DNA of 64,000 bases from Capra hircus (taxonomy: Eukaryota; Chordata; Mammalia; Artiodactyla; Bovidae): assembly GCF_001704415.2 (NCBI RefSeq), contig NC_030808.1:135547089-135611088 (forward strand). The letters are read 5' to 3'. Below, piece after piece: positions 56,949-64,000 of this stretch (position 1 is the stretch's first letter; the number at the start of each line of letters is the position of its first letter). The position numbers and the translations under genes are program-made. The notes beneath the pieces are model-generated. The model was given only the letters and a program-made list of their open reading frames with translations, did no database searches and was not told where the DNA came from.

Positions 56949-58302
56949 CTCCTCTCCTGATAGCAGGAAAAAAGGAAGAATGACAAACGTGAGAGCTCCA
57001 ATCATCTCCATGGTAATAAACAGTTAAGTCATTCATCTGAAGTAAAAATGACCATCGTGTAGCAGTGTCAGGATTTAAACACAGGTTCTCTGATCCTGGC
57101 TGCTCGAGACCCTAGGTACTGAGAAAGTTTTGATCCAGGAAAATGTCCTATGCTTTATGAAGACAGGCAATGATATAACAATAGTAGGAGCTATGATGAA
57201 CACAGCTACAAAACAAAAATTTCCCCCCAAGCAGAAACACTTGGCAACCACACCACCTTTTATCTTCAGCTTTTGCTTCTCTGCCTTAGTCACTCAGTTC
57301 ATTTGGGGACAAGCATTTTCCAACTAGTACTCCTTCCTCTTGGGTCTTGAAGCCATTGTTAGAAGCCCCTCCTGTGTGCCTGTAACCACCATTCCTATCC
57401 TTGATCCAACCCCTATCTCTCTAAATGGAAATGCCCAGTGTCCTGTTTCAAATGCCCACTGTCTGAACTCTAAGCTGCCAGAGTGCAGAGACTGTGTCTG
57501 CATCAATGATATTTCCCCATATCTAGCCCAGTACCTTAGCCACAACAAATGTTTGCTGAAGAATAAGAAACTCTCCTAAATATCCAAAATATAAGAACTC
57601 ATACAGCTCAATTCACAAAAAACTCCAAATAATCCAATTAAAAAAATGCTTGGAGGGTCTGAATAGATATTTTTCCAAAGAAGACATTCAGATGGCCAAC
57701 AGGTATGTGAAAAGGCACTCAGTATCACTAATCATCAGAGAAACGCAAATCAAAATCACAATAAAAAAACAAATGAAATATCTCTTTACACTCGTTAGAA
57801 TGACTAGAATCAAAAGGATAAGAGATAACAAGTGTTGTGAGGATGCGGAAAAAAGGGAATCATTGTGGACTGTTGGTGGGAATGGAAACCGGTTAGAGCC
57901 AACATGGGAAATAGGATGGAGTTTTCTCAAAATATTAAAATAGAACTAATATATTATCTAGCAATTCCACTTCTGAGTACATGACTGAAGGGAACAAAAA
58001 TCACTATCTTGAAGAGGTATCTGCACCTCCACGTTCACTGCAGCATTATGTAAATAGCCAAGACATGGAAACAAGCACAGTGTCTACTAATGGATGAATG
58101 GATAAAGGAAGTGTGGTATTACACACACACACATGCACACACACACACACAGAAGATTACTCAGCCACAAAAAGAAGTAAATGCTGCTATTTGCAACAAC
58201 ATGGATGGACCTTGAGGGCCTTACGCTAACCGAAATAAGCCAGACAGAGAAAGACCAGTACCATATGATCTCACTTATGTGTGGAATCTAAAATAAAAAT
58301 CA

Positions 58303-58590
58303 GGGCTTCCCTGGTGGCTCCGTGGTAAAGAATCTGCCTGCCAAAGCAGGTGACACAGGTTTGGTCCCTGGTCCAGGAAAATCCCATATGCATCTAAGCC
58401 TGTGTGCTACAATTGCTGAGCCGATGCTCTAGAGCCTGGGAACCATAATTACTGAGCCCACGCTCCGCAACTACTGAGGCCCACGCATCGCAACTAGAGA
58501 GTAGCCCCTGCTCACCACAAACAGGGGAAAAGCCTGTACAGCAATGCAGACCCAGCACAGCCAAAAATAAATAACTAAATAAAATTACAA
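58303..58590 (+). mobile_element. CHR-2-like SINE in L1
   Basis: The Glu-tRNA-type head (GGGCTTCCCTGGTGGCTCCG) is followed by the long CHR body (AACTACTGAGGCCCACGCAT; AGACCCAGCACAGCCAAAAA) and an ATAAATAACTAAAT-type tail. A perfect 14-bp duplication (TAAAATAAAAATCA) lies at 58289-58302 and 58591-58604. Confidence 0.88.
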
Positions 58591-58744
58591 TAAAATAAAA
58601 ATCAAACTCACAGAAATACAGAGCACATTGGTGGTTACCATACGTGGGGAACAGAGCACAGGGGAAATGGGGGAAGGTAGGCAAAATTCCAGTTATAATA
58701 AATAATTTTGGATATAATGTATAGCATATTGTCTATAGTTCATA

Positions 58745-58828
58745 ATCCCTGGAGAGGGAATGGCTACCCACTCCAGTATTCTTTCCTGGAAAATCTCACA
58801 GACAGAGGAGGCTGCTGGGCTACAGTAC
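58745..58828 (+). mobile_element. BovA SINE fragment in L1
   Basis: The text CCCTGGAGAGGGAATGGCTA CCCACTCCAG through GAGGAGGCTGCTGGGCTACA is the BovA body without a tRNA head. L1 text resumes at ACTTATTGTACATTTGC. Confidence 0.75.
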
Positions 58829-58874
58829 TTATTGTACATTTGCAACTTGTTAAGAGAGTAAATCTTAAATGTTC

Positions 58875-61800
58875 AGTACAGTTCAGTCACTCAGCCGTGT
58901 CCGACTCTTTATGACCCCGTGGACTGCAGCATGCCAGGCTTCCTGTTCATCACCAACTTCTGGAGATTGCTCAAACTCATGTCCACTGCATCAGTGATGC
59001 CATTCAACCATCTCATCCTCTGTTGTCCCCTTCTCCTCATGCCTTCAATGTTTCCCAGCATCACGGTCTTTCCCAATGAGTCAGTTCTTTGCATTAGTTG
59101 GCCAAAGTATTGGAGTTTCAGCTTCAGCATCAGTCCTTCCAATGAATATTCAGGACTTCCTTCTTTTAGGATTGACTGGTTGGATCTCCATGCAGTCCAA
59201 GAGACTCTCATGAGTCTTCTTCAACACCACAGTTCAAAAGCATCAATTCTTCAGCCCTCAGTTTTCTTTATAGTCCAATTCTCACATCCATACATGACTA
59301 TGGGAAAAACCATAGCTTTGACTAGATGGACCTTTGTTGATAAAGTAATGTCTCTACTTTTTAATATGCTGCCTAGGTTGGATACAGCTTTTCTTCCAAG
59401 GAGCAAGTATCTTTTAACTTTATTGCTGCAGGAACCATCAACAGTGATTTTGGAGTCCAAAACAATAAAGTCTTTCACTGTTTCTATTGTTTCACCATCT
59501 ATTTGCCATGAAGTGATGGAACTGGATGCTATGATCTTAGTTTTCTGAATGCTGAGCTTTAAGCCAGCTTTTTCACTCTTCTTTTTCACTTTTATCAAGA
59601 GGCTCCTTAGTTCTTCTTCGCTTTCTGCCATAAGGTTTGTGTCATCTGCATATCTGAGGTTATTGATATTTCTCCTGGCAATCTTGATTCCAGCTTGTGC
59701 TTCATCCAACCTGGCATTTCACATGATGTACTCTGCATAGAGGTTAAATAAGCAGGGTGACAATATACAGCCTTAACGTACTCCTTTCCCGATTTGGAAC
59801 GAGTCTGTTGTTCCATGCCCGGTTCTAACTGCTGCTTCTTGACCTGCCTACAGATTTCTCAGGAGGCAGGTCAGGTGGTCTGGTATTCCCATCTCTTTAA
59901 GAATTTTCCAGTTTGTTGTGATACACACAGTCAAAAACTTTGTTGTAGTCAATAAAGCGAAATAAGACTTTTTCTGGAACTTTCTTGCTTTTTCGATGAT
60001 CCAAGATGTTGGCAATTTGATGTCTGGCACCTCTGCCTTTTCTAAATCCAGCTTTAACATCTGGAATTTCTTGGTTCAGTTGAAGGTACTGTTGAAGCCT
60101 GGCTTGGAGAACTTTGAGCATTTTTCTTTGCTAGCGTGTGAGATAAGTGCAATTGTGTGGTAGTTTGAGCATTCTTTGGCATTGCCTTTCTTTGGGATTG
60201 GAATGAAAACTAACCTTTTCCAGTCCTGTTGCCACTGCTGAGTTTTCCAAATTTGCTGGCATATTGAGTGCACTTTCAGAGTATCATCTTTTAGGATTTG
60301 AAATAACTCAACTGGAATTCTATCACCTCCACTAGCTTTGTTCATAGTGATGTTTCGTAAAGCACACTTGACTTCACATTCCAGGATGTCTGGCTCTAGG
60401 TGAGTGATCATACCATCGTGGTTATCTGGGTCATGAAGATCTTTTTTTGTATAGTTCTTCTATATATTCTTGCCACCTCTTCTTAATATCTTCTGCTTCT
60501 GTTACCATTTCTGTCCTTTATTGTGCCCATCTTTGCATGAAATGTTCCCTTGGTATCTGTAATTTTCTTGAAGAGATCTCTAGTGTTTCCCATTCTATTG
60601 CTTTCCTCTATTTCTTTGCATTGATCACTGAGGAAGGCTTTCTTGTCTCTTTTTGCTATTATTTGGAACTCTGAATTCAAATGGGTATATCTTTCCTTTT
60701 CTCCCTTACCTTTAGCTTCTCTTCTTTTCACAGCTATTTGTAAGGCCTCCTCAGACAACTATTTTGCCTTTTTGCATTCTTTTTCTTGAAGATGGTCTTG
60801 ATCACTGCCTCCTGTACAATGTCACAAACCTCTGTCCTAGTTCTTCAGGCACTCTCTCTATCAGATCTAATCCCTTGAATCTATCTGTCACTTCCACTGT
60901 AAAATCATAAGAGATTTGATTTAGGTCATACCTGAATGGTGTAGTGGTTTTCCCTACTTTCTTCAATTTAAGTCTGAATTTTGCAATAAGGAGTTCATGA
61001 TCTGAGCCACAGTCAGCTTCTGGACTTGTTTTTGCTGTCTGTATAGAGCTTCTCCCCATCTTTGGCTGCCAAGAATATAATCAATCTGATTTCAGTATTT
61101 GACCATCTGGTGATGTCCATGTATAGAGTGTTCTCTTGTGTTGTTGGAAGAGGGTGTTTGCTATGACCAGTGCATTCTCTTGGCAAAACTCTGTTCACTT
61201 TGACCTGCTTCATTTTGTTCTCCGAGGCCAAATTTGCCTGTTACTCCAGGTAGCTCTTGACTTCCTACTTTTGCATTCCAGTCCCCTATAAGGAAGAGGA
61301 CATCTTTTTTGGGTGTTAGTTCTAGAAGGTCATGTAGGTCTTCACGAACCATTCAGCTTCAGCCTCCTCAGCATTACTGGTCGGGGCATAGATTTGGATT
61401 ACTGTGATATTGAATGGTTTGCCTTGGAAATGAACAGAGATCATTCTGTCATTTTTGAGATTTCATCCAAGTACAGCATTTTGGACTCTCTTGTTGACTG
61501 TGATGGCTACTCCACTTCTTCTAAGGGATTCTTGCCCAGGTAGTAGATGTAATGGTCATCTGAGTTAAATTTACCTATTCCAGTCCATTCTAGTTCACTG
61601 CTTCCTAAAATGTCAATGTTCACTCTTTCTGTCTCCTGTTTGACCACTTCCAATTTGCCTTGATTCACGGAGCTAACATTTCAGGTTCCTATGCAATATT
61701 GTTCTTTACAGCTTTGGACTTTACTTACACCACCTGTCACATCCACACTGGGGGTTGTTATTGCTTTGGCTCTGTCTCTCCATTCTTTCTGGAGTTATTT

Positions 61801-62225
61801 CTCCACTCTTCTCCAGTAGCCTATTGGGCACCTACTGACCTAGAAAGTTCATCTTTCAGTGTCATACCTTTTTGCCTTTTCATACTGTTCATAGGGTTCT
61901 CAAGGCAAGAATACTGAGGTGGATTGCCATTCCCTTCTCCAGTGAACCATGTTTTGTCAGAACTCTCTGCCATCACCCGTCCGTCTTGGGTGGCCCTACA
62001 TGGCATGGCTCATAGTTTCACTGAGTTAGACAAGGCTGTGGTCCATGTGATCAGTTCGGTTAGTTTTCTGTGATTGTAGTTTTCATTCTGTCTGCCCTCT
62101 GATGGATAAGGATGAGGCTTATGGAAGCTTCCTGATGGGAGAGTCTGACTGATGGGAAAACTGGTCTTGTTCTGATGGGCGGGGCCATGTTCAGTAAATC
62201 TTTAATCCAGTTTTCTGTTGAGGGG
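58875..62225 (-). mobile_element. BovB LINE, nearly full length, degenerate
   Basis: The sense strand is minus. The 3' terminus is at 58875 (CAGTTCAGTCACTCAGCCGT on plus) and the 5'-truncated end at about 62225. In order on the minus strand it has 5' leader text (about 62220-61650), an endonuclease remnant (GDWNAKVG at about 61290; SDHELLIAKFRLKLKKVGKT at about 60980), reverse transcriptase pieces (NKASGGDRIPVELFQILKD at about 60335; YADDTNLMAE at about 59645) and a C-terminal region (KLKLQYFGQLMQRTDSLGK). Stops and frameshifts break it into frames of 60-150 codons. Unlike the copy at 8284, the 5' part is collinear. A candidate 23-bp duplication with 3 mismatches flanks it (58852-58874; 62338-62360), although about 110 bp of extra AT-rich sequence lies between 62226 and 62337. 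Confidence 0.88.
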
Positions 62226-62337
62226 GATTATAAGTCACTTTATATGTGTGCATTTTCATAAATGTTACATGTGTGCATTTCATAAATATTCTCATCATGC
62301 AAAAAAAAATTATGCACTTTCACTCACTTTCTCTTTC

Positions 62338-62515
62338 AAGAGACTGAATCTTAAAAGTTCTCATCATATAAAAAACTTGTAACTATGTGGGGTGATTGAT
62401 GTTAACTAAACTTATTGCAGTAATCATTCCACAATATATTCACAGATCAAATCATTATGATGTAACACAATGTTATATGTCAATTATATTGAAGTAAAAC
62501 TGAGAAAAAAGAAAA
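62338..62515 (+). mobile_element. L1 3' UTR end (right of the BovB insertion)
   Basis: The text GAATCTTAAAAGTTCTCATC, GATGTTAACTAAACTTATTG, AATCATTATGATGTAACACA and TTATATGTCAATTATATTGA AGTAAAAC continues the L1 3' UTR left off at 58874. The old L1 is therefore split by the BovB. Confidence 0.8.
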
Positions 62516-63235
62516 CTCTTCTAATCAATCACTACCAGCTTTTATTTTCCAAAAATAACCACTGTAACACACCCCAACCAACCTACTCTTCCTAAATGTG
62601 ACTGCAGCACTCCTACTGAAAGGTGAAGTCTGTTCCATCCCCTGGAATCTGGGTGGGTTTGTGACTATGGCTGACGTGATGCTACATGACTTCCGAGGCC
62701 AGGTCATAAGAGATGGTACTGCTTCCTCCGAGTCCTTATTCTTGGTATTCCTCTCAGAAGTCAGCCACCATGCTGTGAGGAAGCTTGGGCAGTCCATGAA
62801 GTGGCCCATCTGGAAAGGGGCTGAGGCCCTGGCCTTCAGTCCCAGCTTGAAGTCAACACCAACTGCCAGCCAGGGCAGTGAGCCATCCTCAGCCCTATGT
62901 GGGCCACCCCAGCTGAGTCCAGGTGGAGTAGAGACAAGTAGAGACTAGATTTATGAGCAAAATGAATGATTAATGTTGAAGTTTTGAGGCAGTTTGTTAG
63001 GCAGTCATAGTAACTTGAATACTATCTTGGTAGAAGTGAAATTAAAGTTCTTCATTAAAAAAAAACCCTGGATTTAAACATCAGGGGTTTTAAGTGCTGG
63101 GGCTTAACAGGCTGATCTTGTCTTGGGTCCCCTACTTTTGTCTCCTGCCCAGATGCAAGGAAAGGGAACTAGCTCACTTCTGGGCGCCTTCTTCAGCATC
63201 AGGATTTCTCTAATCTATAGTTACAATTCCCACCC
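62516..63235. other. Non-coding intronic stretch
   Basis: No gene is recognised. The 116-codon plus frame at 62598-62948 overlaps a 94-codon minus frame, and neither shows recognisable features. Confidence 0.35.
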
Positions 63236-63239
63236 CCAG

Positions 63240-63358
63240 AGGAGGGAATGGCTACCCACTCCAGTATTCTTGCCTAGAGAATTCATGGACTGAGGAGCCT
63301 GACAGGCTACAGTCCATGGGGTCGCAGTCAGACATGGCTGAGTGACTAACACTTCAAC
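63240..63358 (+). mobile_element. BovA SINE fragment
   Basis: The text GAGGGAATGGCTACCCACTC CAGTATTCTTGCC through GTCCATGGGGTCGCAGTCAG ACATGGCTGAG is a BovA body in plus orientation lacking a tRNA head. Confidence 0.78.
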
Positions 63359-64000
63359 TTGACATCAAAGAAGGGAAGGAACAAACGTGTACTAACAGGG
63401 GCATGAAGTTCCTGGCATCCAGGTACTTTGTGGACCAGGGCACAGATGGAATGAAGTGGAGGCTAGCATAAGGTGACCACACATTGAAGACATGAGTTCA
63501 AAGAGTATATATATGTATGTCTATATGGTGCCTACATATTGAAGACACACATGACCATTTGCTTTAAGGAGCTGTCATTCTGGAAGGGAAGAGAGTCATC
63601 TGTGACAGGGGAACAAACCTACACATCAAAGATGTTTTCTCAAAGACTTTCTCCAAACAACAGGGGTCAAAATTAGAGGAATGAAAAGGTCAGCTCAGTT
63701 TCTAATAAAATAACAGGATCGTTAATATTCAGGAAACATCTCCCTGACATCATGGGAAAGAACACAAATGCATCAGTCCAGACTGCTTTGTACTCTCCTA
63801 AACTAAAAGCAAAAGACTCATAAAAATGTTCCATGCTTTACAGTAGAGAACCTGACAGACACTACCTCAGCCAGGCGATCAAGGTCATGCTGATAATATG
63901 CACCCTGGATATGAAGACAGCACTTTACCTTTGTAGCTCTCCTTTCCCCTATATCCCAGGTCTAATGATAAGCAAAAGATCTGAAAATCCCAAATGAGGG

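Larger units (their letters stand above)
57585..58874 (+). mobile_element. L1 LINE 3' part (left of the BovB insertion)
   Basis: L1 ORF2 tail and 3' UTR in plus orientation: GAATAGATATTTTTCCAAAG AAGACATTCAGATGGCCAAC, CTAGCAATTCCACTTCTGAGTA, TGGATGAATGGATAAAGGAA, and the end segment TAAGAGAGTAAATCTTAAATG. A 97-codon frame at 57650-57943 is a leftover of ORF2 and not a gene. An AC-rich run lies at 58121-58152. Three later elements interrupt it: the CHR SINE at 58303, a BovA fragment at about 58745 and the BovB at 58875. The L1 resumes at 62338. Confidence 0.8.
51479..64000 (-). other. TMEM108: TMEM108 upstream intron (partial)
   Basis: The intron lies 5' of the large exon, reaching the right edge. 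It carries an MLT1 LTR (53585-53943), MIRs (about 54870-54960 and 55590-55830), an (AC)n run (56931-56948), and the nested L1/CHR/BovA/BovB block at about 57585-62510. Stretches 51550-53580, 53950-55580 and 55830-57580 hold no recognisable gene. I could not find the small first coding exon here. Confidence 0.7.

Noticed and set aside
57650..57943. 97-codon plus-strand frame rich in Lys and Ile
   Set aside because: It is a remnant of L1 ORF2 (SLIIRETQIKITIKKQMKYL-like text).
58303..58400. tRNA-like heads of SINEs as tRNA genes
   Set aside because: They have internal promoter-like boxes but lack a complete cloverleaf and continue into SINE bodies. They are retroelements, not tRNA genes.

Overview
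The window is nuclear DNA from a ruminant, most likely a bovid such as cattle. This rests on three things seen in the sequence: several BovB (RTE-type) LINE copies, many Bov-tA and Bov-A2 SINEs, and two mammalian genes with classical GT-AG splice sites. There is no bacterial operon, phage, plasmid or CRISPR content. Most open reading frames longer than 60 codons are chance frames or retroelement debris.

Two protein-coding genes are recognisable, both on the minus strand and arranged head to tail as in other mammals (human 3q22). TMEM108 (retrolinkin) enters from the right. Its large mucin-like exon is at 51478-50051, a juxtamembrane exon at 41028-40874 and the terminal coding exon at 35955-35833. 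The three exons join in frame and end in the family C-terminus. The short first coding exon is not in the window as far as I can see. BFSP2 (phakinin/CP49, a lens beaded-filament protein) follows about 3.9 kb downstream. Only its first coding exon (31952-31464) is present, and everything to its left (1-31463) is inferred to be BFSP2 intron 1.

Layout by region: 1-31463 is BFSP2 intron 1, carrying three BovB insertions, an old antisense L1 (about 19975-24030), two MLT1 LTRs and many SINEs. 31464-32087 holds BFSP2 exon 1 and its 5' leader. About 32088-33500 is the short intergenic or promoter interval. About 33530-35832 is the probable TMEM108 3' UTR. 35956-64000 is TMEM108 introns and exons, with L2 remnants near 38-42 kb and a nested retroelement stack at about 57.6-62.5 kb.

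The two genes act in different tissues. TMEM108 is a neuronal endosomal and dendritic membrane protein, and BFSP2 is a lens-fibre intermediate-filament protein. I see no sign that they work together beyond being neighbours. I found no previously undescribed system. The most informative observations are structural: a BovB copy with a 5' inversion flanked by a near-perfect target-site duplication (8271-12489), several datable nested insertions with readable duplications, and a 45-codon in-frame 5' extension of the BFSP2 reading frame.
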